Of a DNA stretch of 50,818 bases, positions 40,443 through 49,931 are shown in pieces (positions within the stretch are counted from its first letter, which is position 1; each line of letters starts with the position of its first letter). Source of the DNA: Conexibacter sp. (GTDB lineage Bacteria > Actinomycetota > Thermoleophilia > Solirubrobacterales > Solirubrobacteraceae); NCBI GenBank assembly GCA_025964325.1, contig JAOPZA010000061.1, forward strand, positions 1-50,818. The letters are read 5' to 3'. Both the position numbers and the translations under genes were made by a program. Below the pieces are notes generated by a model that was not told the DNA's origin, searched no databases, and saw nothing but the letters and a program-made list of their open reading frames with translations.

Positions 40443-41534
40443 ATGGGGGGTGTGGCAAGCACGACCGTGGTCCCCGGCCCGATGGTCGTGCGCATGCTCC
40501 CCTCGCGCGAACGCGACGAGGCCCGACGGCTCTGGCTCGCGCTCGAGGCCGAGATCGCCGAGCCGGCGCTGAGCTGCTCGTGGGTGTGGACCGGCACCTG
40601 GCTCGAGCACTACGGCGACGTCGTCGCCCACCGCTTCCTGATCGCGGAGCGGAGCTCGCGTCCGTGCGGGATCGCGCTCGTGACCGAGGCGCCGCCGCGC
40701 CTGATGCGTCCGCGCGCCTGGCATCTCGGCACCGCCGGCGAGCCGCCCGGCTCGACGGTCTTCGTCGAGCGCAATCGACTGCTGGTCGGCGACGGCGAGC
40801 GCGCGGGGTTCGCGGCGGCGTTGATCGAGGCGCTCGAGGCCGAGCCGGGCTGGGATCGTCTGCGGCTCGACGGCCTGCACGCAGAGGACTCGGCCGCGCT
40901 GCTGGCGGCCTGCCCGGCGGCGGTCCCGAGAACGCTCGAGAGCCCGGTCGCCGACCTGCTCGCCGGCGACGACGTGCTCGCCGGCCTGAGCGGCAGCCGG
41001 CGCCAGCGCGTGCGCCGCACGCTGAAGGCGTTCGGCGAGCTGGAGCACGACTGGGCGGCGACGGTGGGGGACGCCAACGCGATCCTCGACGAGCTGATCG
41101 TCCTGCACCAGCAGCGCTGGCAGGAGGCCGGCGCGCCCGGGGCGTTCGCGAGCCCGCGCTTCGTCGCCTTCCACCGGGCGTTGATCGCTCGGCTCGTGCC
41201 GGAGGGGCGCGCGGCGCTCGTGCGCGTCCGTCGCGGGGAGGAGACGGTCGGCTGCCTCTACGGGCTCCTCGACGGCCGGCGGATGCTCTTCTACCAGAGC
41301 GGCCTGCGCCTCTACGAGGACAACCGCCTGCGCGCGGGCACGGCCGCGCACGTCGAGTTCATGCGCGCCTGCCGCGCGCGCGGAGTAGCGGAGTACGACT
41401 TCCTCGCCCCGGCGGCTCGCTACAAGGAGGAGCTCGCCACGCGCAGCGACCAGCTCGTCTGGGCGGAGGTGGCGCGGCCGACGTGGCGGACGCGTCTCGC
41501 CGGTGCCATCCGTGGCGTTCGCGGCACCCGCTAG
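40443..41534 (+). CDS. CelD/BcsL-type acetyltransferase (GNAT_6, FemAB-like fold)
   Basis: 363 aa. Two GNAT-like lobes; RRLWLALEAEI...SWVWTGTWLEHYGD near the N-terminus and SGSRRQRVRRTLKAFGEL, LHQQRWQEAGAPGAF, then EYDFLAPAARYKEELATR at the C-terminus are the CelD-family blocks. Such proteins are found in exopolysaccharide and cellulose loci and are thought to acylate sugars or a lipid-linked intermediate. I start at ATG 40443, since any earlier start would lie inside the SRP RNA gene. First gene of the eight-gene polysaccharide operon. Confidence 0.87.
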   Translation: MGGVASTTVVPGPMVVRMLPSRERDEARRLWLALEAEIAEPALSCSWVWTGTWLEHYGDVVAHRFLIAERSSRPCGIALVTEAPPRLMRPRAWHLGTAGEPPGSTVFVERNRLLVGDGERAGFAAALIEALEAEPGWDRLRLDGLHAEDSAALLAACPAAVPRTLESPVADLLAGDDVLAGLSGSRRQRVRRTLKAFGELEHDWAATVGDANAILDELIVLHQQRWQEAGAPGAFASPRFVAFHRALIARLVPEGRAALVRVRRGEETVGCLYGLLDGRRMLFYQSGLRLYEDNRLRAGTAAHVEFMRACRARGVAEYDFLAPAARYKEELATRSDQLVWAEVARPTWRTRLAGAIRGVRGTR

Positions 41535-41564
41535 AGTCCCGCCGCTCAACGACTCGGGCCCGTC

Positions 41565-42716
41565 GTGCGACTCGCCGTCTACACCGACTACACCTACAGA
41601 CGACACGACGGCGAGGTCTACGCCGAGCGCGCCTTCGCGCTCTTCCTCGACGCGCTCGCCGAGCGCGTCGAGCGGCTGACGCTCGTCGGGCGGCTCGATC
41701 CGCGTCCCGGGGCCGTCGGCCCCTACCGGATCGGAGGCCATGTCGCGTTCATCGGCCTGCCGTTCTACGAGACGATCACCGCGCCCTTCGCGGCGGCCCG
41801 CGCGATCGCCGCCTCGCTGCGTCGCTTCTGGCGCGTGCTCGACGACGTCGATGCCGTCTGGCTGCTCGGCCCGCATCCGCTCGCGCTGCTGTTCGCGGTC
41901 GAGGCGCGCCTGCGCGGGCGCGCGCTCGTGCTCGGCGTGCGTCAGAACATGCCGGCCTACGTCCGCAGCCGCCACCCGCGACGGCGCTGGCTGTGGGCGG
42001 CCGGAGACGCGTTGGAAGGAATCTGGCGGCTGATCGCGCGCCGCGTCCCGGTGATCGTCGTCGGGCCCGAGCTCGGGGCGCTCTACGGCCGCGCCGCGAG
42101 GCTGCTCGCAGTCGCGATCTCGCTCGTCCGCGAGCGGGACGTCGACGGCGGCGCCCGCGATCGAGACTACGAGGCGGGCGATGTCGAGGTGCTCAGCGTC
42201 GGGCGGCTCGAGACGGAGAAGAACCCGCTGCTGCTGGCAGACGTGCTCGCCCGCCTGGTCGCGCGCTCGCCCCGTTGGCGGCTGACCGTCTGCGGCGAGG
42301 GTCCGCTGCGCGGCGCGCTCGCCGCGCGACTCGCGGAGCTCGGCGTCGCCGACCGTGCGCGGCTGCTCGGCTACGTCCCGCTCGACGGCGGCCTCTTCGA
42401 CGCCTACCGCTCCAGCCACGTGCTGTTGCACGCCTCCTGGACCGAGGGCCTGCCGCAGATCCTGTTCGAGGCGTTCGCCGCCGGGCTGCCGGTCGTGGCG
42501 ACCGACGTCGGCGGGATCCGCGCGGCCGTCGGCGACGCGACCGAGCTGATCCCGGCGGGCGACCCGGAGGCGGCGGTCGCCGCGCTCGAGCTCGTGCTCG
42601 GCGATCCCGTCCGCCGTGCGGCGCTGGTCGAGGCCGGCCTCGACCACGCACGCGCGCACACGCTCGAGGCCGAGACCCGCCGCGTCGCCGACTTCATCGA
42701 GGCGGCGGCGCGATGA
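41565..42716 (+). CDS. Glycosyltransferase, GT4-type (GT-B fold)
   Basis: 383 aa. The C-terminal nucleotide-sugar domain has VEVLSVGRLETEKNPLLLADVLARL, the E-x7-E segment EGLPQILFEAFAAGLPVVATDVGG (retaining catalytic Glu), and EAAVAALELVLGD. The N-terminal acceptor domain is short and poorly conserved (YTDYTYRRHDGEVYAERAFALFLDAL). GTG 41565; stop overlaps the next start (ATGA). Donor and acceptor unknown. Confidence 0.9.
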   Translation: MRLAVYTDYTYRRHDGEVYAERAFALFLDALAERVERLTLVGRLDPRPGAVGPYRIGGHVAFIGLPFYETITAPFAAARAIAASLRRFWRVLDDVDAVWLLGPHPLALLFAVEARLRGRALVLGVRQNMPAYVRSRHPRRRWLWAAGDALEGIWRLIARRVPVIVVGPELGALYGRAARLLAVAISLVRERDVDGGARDRDYEAGDVEVLSVGRLETEKNPLLLADVLARLVARSPRWRLTVCGEGPLRGALAARLAELGVADRARLLGYVPLDGGLFDAYRSSHVLLHASWTEGLPQILFEAFAAGLPVVATDVGGIRAAVGDATELIPAGDPEAAVAALELVLGDPVRRAALVEAGLDHARAHTLEAETRRVADFIEAAAR

Positions 42717-43492
42717 GCGACGTGGTCTCGCTCTGCTACCACGGCGTCAGCCCGTCGTGGCCCTCGACCCTCGCGGTCACGCAGCAGCAGCTGTACGCGC
42801 AGGTCGCCTGGTTCGTGCGCCGCGGCTACCGGCCGACGACGGTCCGCGACGCCGTCCGAGGCGCGCCCGAGGGGAGAGTGCTGGTGATCACGTTCGACGA
42901 CGCGCTGCGGTCGGTGCACGGCCTCGCGCTCCCGGTGCTGGAGCGACTGGGCGCGGTGGCGACCGTGTACGCGCCGTCACGCTACGTCGCGAGTGGAGAG
43001 CCGATGGCGTGGCCGGAGGTCGCCGCGCATCTCGCCACCGTTCACGCCGGCGAGCTCGAGCCGATGTTGCCGCGCGAGCTGCAGGCGGTCGCACGGCGGG
43101 GCTGGGAGGTCGGCTCGCACACCTGCACGCATCCGTGGCTGCCGCGCCTCGACGACGCGACGCTCGCGTCCGAGCTGTCGGCCTCGAAGGCGGAGCTCGA
43201 GGCGCTGCTCGAGCTGCCGTGCGACACGCTCGCCTACCCCTTCGGCGCGCACGACGACCGCGTCGCGACGGCGACGGCCGTCGCCGGGTACGAGGCGGCC
43301 GTGACGCTGCCGACCCGCGTCGGGCGATGGCCCGAGGCGCCCGGTGAGCGCGAGCGGATGACGCTGCCGAGGATCGGCATCTACCGCGCCGACGAATGGC
43401 GGCGCTTCCGCTTGAAGGTCGCGCGCCCGCTGCGTGCGCTGCGCGCGGGCCCGGCGTGGGACCTCGTCACGGCGCTGCGAGGCAGCAGGTGA
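42713..43492 (+). CDS. Polysaccharide deacetylase (NodB/CE4 domain), cytoplasmic form
   Basis: 259 aa with no signal peptide. LCYHGVS at the start, LVITFDDALRS (metal Asp and catalytic Asp), VGSHTCTHPWLP (two metal His) and LAYPFGAHDD complete the CE4 motifs. ATG 42713 overlaps the upstream glycosyltransferase stop. Lacking export, it may de-N-acetylate a lipid-linked or nucleotide-activated precursor; inferred. Unlike the exported protein at 29489 it has one intact domain. Confidence 0.9.
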   Translation: MSDVVSLCYHGVSPSWPSTLAVTQQQLYAQVAWFVRRGYRPTTVRDAVRGAPEGRVLVITFDDALRSVHGLALPVLERLGAVATVYAPSRYVASGEPMAWPEVAAHLATVHAGELEPMLPRELQAVARRGWEVGSHTCTHPWLPRLDDATLASELSASKAELEALLELPCDTLAYPFGAHDDRVATATAVAGYEAAVTLPTRVGRWPEAPGERERMTLPRIGIYRADEWRRFRLKVARPLRALRAGPAWDLVTALRGSR

Positions 43493-43551
43493 TCGCACGC
43501 GCCTCCCACCCAGGGGTGAAGGAACGACCGAGATCTGCCGATGATGCTCGA

Positions 43552-44760
43552 ATGCGACTCGCCGTGATCGAGCCCGTGCCGTTCGGCGGCCTGCTCCACT
43601 ACGCCGTCCAGCTCGCCGACGCGCTCGCCGAGCGCGGCAACGAGGTCGACCTCGTCGTCGCCGAGGGCAACGAGCTCGAGGGGCGCGACGGGCCGGCCCG
43701 TCGCCGTGCCGTCCTGCCGTCCGGCAACGCCGCCCACGGACCGAGCCAGACGCGCTTCGAGACGGTCGCGCGGCGAGCCCGCACCGCGCGCCGCCTCGCG
43801 CTCACCTGGGGCAGGATCGCGCGGATCGTGCGCTCCGGCGGCTATGACGCGGTGCTGCTGAACGGCAGCCTCGACCTCGCGCTGACCGCCGGCGGCGCGC
43901 TCGCGGTCAACCTCCTCAAGGGCGACACGCCGGTCACGCACGTCTGCCACAACGTGCGCCCGTTCAACCGCTGGGGTGGCAGCGAGCTGTTCGTCAGCTC
44001 CGGTCCGACGATGGCGCTGCTGCGGCGCGCCTACCCGAGCTTCGACCTGCTGTTCGTGCACGGCGAGCGCAGCCTCGCCGAGTATCGGGAGACGTGGCCG
44101 CCGACGCGGCTCGCGGTGATCCCGCACGGCGACGAGGGCATCTTCTCGGACGAGCCCCCGCCGGCGGCGACCGAGCCGCGCATCCTCTTCTTCGGCGCCT
44201 GGCGCAAGATGAAGGGCCTCCCGGTGCTGATGGAGGCCTTCGACGCGCTTGCGAAGCGGCGTCCCGACGCGCGTCTGACGATCGCGGGGCCCCCGGTCCC
44301 CGAGGAGGGCGAGGCCGATCGCGTGCTGCCGTGGGCCGCCGACCGCGCGGGCACGGTCGAGGTCCGGCCCGGCTACGTGCCCGTGGACGACGTGCCCGAG
44401 CTGTTCGCCCGCTCGCGCGTCGTCGTCATGCCCTACCTCGCCGGCTACCAGAGCGGCGTCGTGCACCTCGCGATGACGATGCAGCGCGCGGTCGTGGCGA
44501 GCGACGTCGGCGATCTCGGAACGGTCGTCGACGACGAGACGGGCCGCCTGATCCCGCCCGGCGACGTCGGCGCGCTCGTCGAGGCGCTCGACGCCGTGCT
44601 CGGCGACGCGGCGCTCGCCGACCGGCTCGGTGCCGCGGGCCGGGCGCGAATGTTGAACGGATCCGGCTGGCCGACGGTCGCCGAACGGGTCGAGGCGTCG
44701 CTGCGAGAGCTGGCGTCCGAACGGAGCACCACGAGCGTGGGCAGAGCGGAGGCAGCATGA
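43552..44760 (+). CDS. Glycosyltransferase, GT4-type
   Basis: 402 aa. PFGGLLHYAVQLADALAERGNEVDLV (N-terminal acceptor domain), HVCHNVRPFNRWGG, then the donor domain ILFFGAWRKMKGLPVLMEAFDAL, PYLAGYQSGVVHLAMTMQRAVVASDVGDL and LIPPGDV. The usual E-x7-E is replaced by QSGVVHLA, seen in some GT4 members. ATG 43552 directly begins the first strand. Stop overlaps the Wzz gene start by 4 nt. Confidence 0.9.
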   Translation: MRLAVIEPVPFGGLLHYAVQLADALAERGNEVDLVVAEGNELEGRDGPARRRAVLPSGNAAHGPSQTRFETVARRARTARRLALTWGRIARIVRSGGYDAVLLNGSLDLALTAGGALAVNLLKGDTPVTHVCHNVRPFNRWGGSELFVSSGPTMALLRRAYPSFDLLFVHGERSLAEYRETWPPTRLAVIPHGDEGIFSDEPPPAATEPRILFFGAWRKMKGLPVLMEAFDALAKRRPDARLTIAGPPVPEEGEADRVLPWAADRAGTVEVRPGYVPVDDVPELFARSRVVVMPYLAGYQSGVVHLAMTMQRAVVASDVGDLGTVVDDETGRLIPPGDVGALVEALDAVLGDAALADRLGAAGRARMLNGSGWPTVAERVEASLRELASERSTTSVGRAEAA

Positions 44761-46367
44761 GACCTGAACGTCGTGGCGAACCGACACCATCGAGCCTGAT
44801 CTCTTACAATCGCGGGAGAACGCCTGTGCCGCCGAGCCTGCTTCTTTCCTCGACGGGCCGCGACGAAGGCGCGTTCCGTCCGTACGTGCGGGCGGTCCGG
44901 CACCATCCTTGGCTCGTCAGCATCATCATCGTGCTCGTCGTCGGCGCGAGCGTCGCCTGGCTGTCGCATCGGCAGGTGAAGTACGAGGCGACCGCGCAGA
45001 TCCTCGTCACGCCGATCACGACCGACAGCGCGATGTCCGGCCTGCCGCTGCTGACCGATTCGATCGACCCGACGCGCACGCTCCAGACGGCGGCCACGAT
45101 CCTCAACTCACCGCGAGCGGGCGTCGTCGCGTCCGGCAGACTCGGACAGGGAGCGGCGCCGCTCGCCGGCGTGAAGGTGAACGCGCTCGGCGACAGCAAC
45201 ATCATCGGCGTGACGGCCCAGGCGTCCAGCGCGAACGCCTCCGCGGCGGCCGCCAACGCCTATGCCGCCGCCGCGCTCTCGGTTCGCTCGGAGTCGTTGA
45301 GAACGCGCGTCGCGTCGCAGCTCGTGGGGCTGCGGGCGCGCCGGGCCGCGTTGGGCACGTCCGATCCGACGACCGCCGCCGCGCTCGCCGGCGACATCGC
45401 GCAGCTGCAGTCGATCATGAACGGGCAGGATCCGAACTTCTCGCTCCTGCAGGCCGCGGGCCCGGGCCTCGCGATCGGCACGAAGTCGTGGGTCATCGTC
45501 GCGCTCGCGCTGCTTGGCGGCCTCGTCATCGGGATCGGCGCGGCGCTCACGCTCGAGCACCTCGACCGGCGCCTGCGCGACGAGGACGACCTGACCGAGG
45601 CGTATCCGCTTCCGGTCCTCGCGCGCGTGCCGCTGACGAAGCGCCGGAACGATCCGCTCACGCCGCCGCCTGCGATCGAGGAGGCCTTCCGCACGCTGCA
45701 CGTCCAGCTCGAGATCGACGACCGCGACCACCGCGTGGTGATGCTCACCAGCGCCTCGGTCGGCGACGGCAAGACGACCTCCTCGATCGATCTCGCCGCC
45801 TCGCTCGTCTCAGCCGGCCAGAGCGTCGTGCTGCTCGACCTCGACCTGCGCAAGCCCGACGTCGGCGATCGGCTCGGAGTCAGCTCGGACGTCCTCGGGC
45901 TGCTGCGCTCGAACATGCGGCTCTCGGCCGCGCTCGTGGACGTCCCCTCGCTGCCCGGACTGCGCGTGCTCAGCGCGCCGCCGCGGGCCGACATCTCGGC
46001 CGTGCTCGAAGCGCTCACCCGTCGCCTCCCGGAGCTGCTCGCGCAGGCGCGCGAGCTGGCCGACTTCGTCGTGATCGACACCGCACCGCTCGGCCGCGTC
46101 AGCGACGCGCTGCGGATCGCGGCCGCGGCCGACGACGTCGTCCTCGTCGTGCGCCCCGGCAGCACGAACCGCCGCGACCTCGGCGTCACGCGTGAGCTGC
46201 TCGAGCGCATGGGGATCGTCCCAACCGGAATGGTGATGATCGGTGGCTCCGGCGGCTCCGCCGGCTACCACAGCTACTACGGGCCGCCTGAGCGCGAGTT
46301 CCGCGGCTCGCACGTGGACGCGCTCGACGCCGGCGCTCGGCAGGGCGAGCTGGGCCCGCGCGCGTAG
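44757..46367 (+). CDS. Wzz-type chain-length protein fused to BY-kinase domain
   Basis: 536 aa. N-terminal cytoplasmic segment, membrane helix (about 58-78, IIIVLVVGASVAWL), periplasmic/extracellular Wzz region, second membrane helix (WVIVALALLGGLVIGIGAAL) and a cytoplasmic tyrosine-kinase domain. Walker A SVGDGKTTSSIDLA, Walker A' VVLLDLDLRKPD and Walker B DFVVIDTAP are intact. The C-terminus has a short Tyr cluster (GYHSYYGPP) that could be autophosphorylated. Controls polymer length and export. The fused Wzz-kinase form is common in actinobacteria and proteobacteria. Confidence 0.9.
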   Translation: MRPERRGEPTPSSLISYNRGRTPVPPSLLLSSTGRDEGAFRPYVRAVRHHPWLVSIIIVLVVGASVAWLSHRQVKYEATAQILVTPITTDSAMSGLPLLTDSIDPTRTLQTAATILNSPRAGVVASGRLGQGAAPLAGVKVNALGDSNIIGVTAQASSANASAAAANAYAAAALSVRSESLRTRVASQLVGLRARRAALGTSDPTTAAALAGDIAQLQSIMNGQDPNFSLLQAAGPGLAIGTKSWVIVALALLGGLVIGIGAALTLEHLDRRLRDEDDLTEAYPLPVLARVPLTKRRNDPLTPPPAIEEAFRTLHVQLEIDDRDHRVVMLTSASVGDGKTTSSIDLAASLVSAGQSVVLLDLDLRKPDVGDRLGVSSDVLGLLRSNMRLSAALVDVPSLPGLRVLSAPPRADISAVLEALTRRLPELLAQARELADFVVIDTAPLGRVSDALRIAAAADDVVLVVRPGSTNRRDLGVTRELLERMGIVPTGMVMIGGSGGSAGYHSYYGPPEREFRGSHVDALDAGARQGELGPRA

Positions 46368-46375
46368 GAGCGCAG

Positions 46376-47773
46376 ATGCCGGTTCGCTCCCTGCGTCTCC
46401 ACCCGGCGCACCTGCTCGTCACGGCGGGCGCGCTGCTGCTGGCCGTCGCGACGGGCGTGCTGATGGCCCGCAGCACGAGAATGGGCCTCGAGCTGGTCGG
46501 CGCGCTCATCTTCCTGCCGCTCGCCTTCGCCAACCCGCCGTTCGCGCTGGCGCTCTGGATGGTGACGCCGTTCGTCTCGTCCCTGCACGGGATGGGTCCC
46601 GTCTCCAATCGCTCCGTGCTGCTGCTGTTCGCGATCTGGGTCGGCTCGCTCGGCTCGCGCGAGTTCCGCGAGCGGGCGGCCGGCCGTCAGTGGCGGCTGC
46701 AGTACACGGCGATCGTCCTGTTCGTCCTCTGGATCCTGATCACGACGATCTGGGCGCCGCTCCCGAGCCACGCGAGCGACCCGATCACCCACTACATGAA
46801 GGCCGCGATCGTGCTGCTCGTCGTGACGGGTTTCGTGACCGAGCCCAAGCACGTGCGCTGGCTGGCCGCCGGCTTCGTCGCCGGTGCGGTCCTGTCGATC
46901 CTGATCGGCGCCGTCGACGGCGGCCTGCACACGGCCGCGAGCGCGGCGACGAGCACGACGAGCAAGCAGGGTCGCCTCCAGGGCGGCACCAGCGATCCGA
47001 ACTACCTCGCCGCGGCGATCGTGCCGGCGATCATGTTCGCCGCCGGGCTGGCCGCCCAGAAGAGCCGGCTGCTCGTGCGCGTGAGCCTCGGGATCGCGCT
47101 CGCCGTGCTGGCCGTCGGGCTGGCGGCGACCGAGTCGCGCGGCGGCGCGCTCGCCGCGATCGTGGTCAGCCTGCTGGCGTTGCTGTTCTGGCGCGGCCGC
47201 CGGCGCACCGTCGCGATCGCGATCGCGGTGGTGGTCGTCGCGGCCGGCGCGTGGTTCAGCGCCTCGCCGAGCTCGCTTCAGCGCGTCACGAGCAACAGCG
47301 ACGGGGGGAGTGGGCGCAACGAGATCTGGCTGGTGGCGTGGCGCGTCGTCGAAGCGCATCCGATCGTCGGCGTCGGCCTCGGGAACTTCTCGGCCGTCTC
47401 GCCCGACTACATCCGGCGGCCGGGAGCGCTCACGCGCGCGGACCAAATCGTCGACCAGCATCTCGTCGTCCACAACTCCTACCTGCAGCTCTGGGTCGAG
47501 ACGGGCCTGATCGGCCTGCTCCTGTTCCTCTCGATCGCGGCCACCTCGATGCTGGCGGCGCGCGACGCGGCGCGACAGTTCGACGCGCGCGGCGATCCCG
47601 AGATGGCGACGCTCGCGCGCGCCGCGATGCTCGCGCTCGTCGGCTCGCTGACCGCGTCGTTCTTCCTGACGAACGTCGACGACCGGCGCCTCTGGGTGCT
47701 GCTCGCGCTCGGGCCCGCGATGCTCGGTATCGCGCGTCGTGGCGGCGCGATACGGAAGAATCTCGCGGCATGA
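46376..47773 (+). CDS. O-antigen ligase/polymerase family protein (Wzy-like)
   Basis: 465 aa, about 11-12 membrane segments. The large loop and following helix HNSYLQLWVETGLIGLLLFL is the O-antigen ligase domain signature, preceded by GSGRNEIWLVAWRVVEAHPIVGVGLGNF with the functional Arg. AGGAG lies just upstream of ATG 46376. With no outer membrane expected, polymerisation of the exopolysaccharide repeat (Wzy) is a likelier role than LPS ligation. Confidence 0.9.
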   Translation: MPVRSLRLHPAHLLVTAGALLLAVATGVLMARSTRMGLELVGALIFLPLAFANPPFALALWMVTPFVSSLHGMGPVSNRSVLLLFAIWVGSLGSREFRERAAGRQWRLQYTAIVLFVLWILITTIWAPLPSHASDPITHYMKAAIVLLVVTGFVTEPKHVRWLAAGFVAGAVLSILIGAVDGGLHTAASAATSTTSKQGRLQGGTSDPNYLAAAIVPAIMFAAGLAAQKSRLLVRVSLGIALAVLAVGLAATESRGGALAAIVVSLLALLFWRGRRRTVAIAIAVVVVAAGAWFSASPSSLQRVTSNSDGGSGRNEIWLVAWRVVEAHPIVGVGLGNFSAVSPDYIRRPGALTRADQIVDQHLVVHNSYLQLWVETGLIGLLLFLSIAATSMLAARDAARQFDARGDPEMATLARAAMLALVGSLTASFFLTNVDDRRLWVLLALGPAMLGIARRGGAIRKNLAA

Positions 47774-48807
47774 GCTCACAACCGGACATCAGCGTGCTGG
47801 TCCCCGTCCTCAACGAGGAGACCCACATCCGCGAGACCGTCGCCGCGATGCAGTCGCAGGAGCTCGGCGACCGCACGCTCGAGCTCGTCTTCGCGGACGG
47901 CCGCTCCGACGACCGCACGAAGCAGATCCTCGAGCAGATGGCGCAGGACGACGATCGCATCGTCGTCGTCGACAACCCCGCTCGCACCACGGCGGCCGGG
48001 CTCAACGCCGCGCTCGGTCATGCCCGCGGACAGTACGTCGCCCGCATGGACGCGCACGCGTTCTTCCCGCCCCGCTATCTGGCCGCCGGCATCGAGCGGC
48101 TGGAGCGCGGCGACGACGTCGTCTGGGTCGCCGGTCCGGTCGTCCCGCGCGGCAACGGCGGGGTCTCGAGCGGCGTCGCGCTCGCGCTCGGCACCCGCCT
48201 GGGCGTCGGCGCCTCGAAGAAGTGGCGCATGAACGATCCGAACGCGCGGGCGAGCGACGAGATCGAGCTCGACACCGGCGTCTTCGCCGGCGTCTGGCGG
48301 CGCGAGACCGTCGACCGGCTCGGCGGCTGGGACGCCGACTGGCCGGTGAACCAGGACTCGGAGCTCGCGGCCCGGGTCCACGCCGAAGGCGGCCGGATCA
48401 TCTGCCTGCCGGAGATGGCGGCCGAGTACATCCCGCGCGACCGCCTGAAGACGCTGTGGCGGCAGTACTGGCGCCACGGCTTCTACCGCGCGAAGACCGG
48501 CAGCCGACATCCGACCAGCCTGCGACGGACGCATCTGCTGCCGCCGAGCGTCGTCGCAACCGCCGCGCTGTCGATCGCGGGTCCGCGACCGCTGCGCCGG
48601 CTCGGGCGCGTCGGGCTCGTCACCTACGGCGGGGCGCTCGCCGCCGCCTCGCTGGCCGAGGCGCGGAACGCGCCTCCGCGGCACGCGGCGCTGCTGCCGC
48701 CGGTCCTCGCGACCATGCACCTCGCATGGGGCATCGGCTTCATCACGGGCCTCGCGCGCTTCGGCACGCCGTGGGCAGCGATCCTGCGGCTGCTGTCGTC
48801 GCGATGA
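47770..48807 (+). CDS. Glycosyltransferase family 2
   Basis: 345 aa. GT-A fold: ISVLVPVLNEETHIRETVAAM, FADGRSDDRT, the metal-binding MDAH (DxD position), FAGVWRRETVDRLGGWD and NQDSELAARVHAEGG. Two or three hydrophobic C-terminal segments (from about residue 255) probably anchor it at the membrane, as in ExoA-type succinoglycan enzymes. ATG overlaps the Wzy stop (ATGA). Confidence 0.92.
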   Translation: MSSQPDISVLVPVLNEETHIRETVAAMQSQELGDRTLELVFADGRSDDRTKQILEQMAQDDDRIVVVDNPARTTAAGLNAALGHARGQYVARMDAHAFFPPRYLAAGIERLERGDDVVWVAGPVVPRGNGGVSSGVALALGTRLGVGASKKWRMNDPNARASDEIELDTGVFAGVWRRETVDRLGGWDADWPVNQDSELAARVHAEGGRIICLPEMAAEYIPRDRLKTLWRQYWRHGFYRAKTGSRHPTSLRRTHLLPPSVVATAALSIAGPRPLRRLGRVGLVTYGGALAAASLAEARNAPPRHAALLPPVLATMHLAWGIGFITGLARFGTPWAAILRLLSSR

Positions 48808-49931
48808 CGCCCCGCCCGAGCATCGTCCAGGTGATGGGCTGGAGATCCCAGCAGTACGGCAGCTTCGAGCGCTTCCTCGTCGCGCTCACGCGCCGCTGCG
48901 CGGAGGCCGGCGCCGTCTCGCACCTCGTGTTCCACGAGCCGCCCGCCTCGCGCAGCTTCGTGGCCGACGTCGAGGCCGAGATCCACGTCGTCCCGGAGGC
49001 GCGTTACGTCGGCGACGTCGCCAACGTCCTCGAGCTCGGCCGCGTGCTGCGTCGCACCCGGGCGACCCACCTGCACGCCCACTTCGGCTACGACTCCTAC
49101 AACGCCCTCGCGATCGGCCACGCGCTCGGCGTGCGGCGGCGCTTCACGACGAAGCACATCACGCCGTCGAGCTCGTGGAGAGAGCTGCCCGGCATTCGCC
49201 ACCGGCTGCTCGCGCGCGAGGTGGAGGTCTTCTGGGCCGTCTCGGAGTGGGTCGCCGCGCGGCTGCGTGCGCTCGGCGTGCCCGCGGACAAGCTCGAGGT
49301 CTGCTACCTCGGCGTCGACCCCGCGGTCTACCGGCCCGATCCGGTGGTGCGTGCACGTATGCGCGCCGAGCTCGGCGTCGGCGACGGGACGCGACTCGTG
49401 CTGGCGGCCTCGCATCTGCGACCCGGCAAGGGCACCGAGGCGCTCCCGCGGCTCGCCGCGGAGCTGGCAGCCGATCCGGGCGACGTCGCCCTGCTCGCCG
49501 CCGGCGACGGCGCGCTCGCCGACGCCCTGCGCGCCGAGGCGCGCGAGCTCGGCCTCGACGCCGACCGCTTCCGCCTGCTCGGCGTGCGCGAGGACATCCC
49601 GGCGCTGCTGGCCGCGGCCGACCTCTTCGTCTTCCCCACGAAGGCGAACGAGGGCATGCCGCTCGGGGCGCTGGAGGCGCTCGCGGCGGGCGTGCCGCTC
49701 GTCGCCTCCGCCGTCTCGGACATCGCGAAGCTGCCGCAGGACACGGCCCGGCTCGTCCCCCCCGGGGACGTCGCGGCGCTCGTCGCGGCGTGCCGGGCGC
49801 TGCTCGCCGACCGCGCCGATGCCGCCGCCCGCGCCGAGCGCGGACGGCGGCTGGTGACCGAGCGCTTCTCGGTCGACAGCGCGGTCGACGTCCACGTGCG
49901 GCGCTACCTCGCGCCGCGCGTGAGCGCCTAG
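48804..49931 (+). CDS. Glycosyltransferase, GT4-type
   Basis: 375 aa. Acceptor domain GWRSQQYGSFERFLVALTRRCAEAG and THLHAHFGYDSYNALAIG; donor domain VCYLGVDPAVYRPD, VLAASHLRPGKGTEALPRLA, FVFPTKANEGMPLGALEALAAGVPLVAS (E-x7-E type) and LVPPGDVAAL. ATG overlaps the GT2 stop. Its own stop codon overlaps that of the transposase on the other strand, so the IS lies immediately behind or within its 3' end; the protein looks full length. Confidence 0.92.
   Translation: MTPRPSIVQVMGWRSQQYGSFERFLVALTRRCAEAGAVSHLVFHEPPASRSFVADVEAEIHVVPEARYVGDVANVLELGRVLRRTRATHLHAHFGYDSYNALAIGHALGVRRRFTTKHITPSSSWRELPGIRHRLLAREVEVFWAVSEWVAARLRALGVPADKLEVCYLGVDPAVYRPDPVVRARMRAELGVGDGTRLVLAASHLRPGKGTEALPRLAAELAADPGDVALLAAGDGALADALRAEARELGLDADRFRLLGVREDIPALLAAADLFVFPTKANEGMPLGALEALAAGVPLVASAVSDIAKLPQDTARLVPPGDVAALVAACRALLADRADAAARAERGRRLVTERFSVDSAVDVHVRRYLAPRVSA

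Noticed and set aside
31724-45430. Single GGATCC sequences elsewhere (for example near 31724, 34287, 44659, 45426)
   Set aside because: Isolated, mostly within coding sequence and without A/T flanks; expected by chance, so not called operators.
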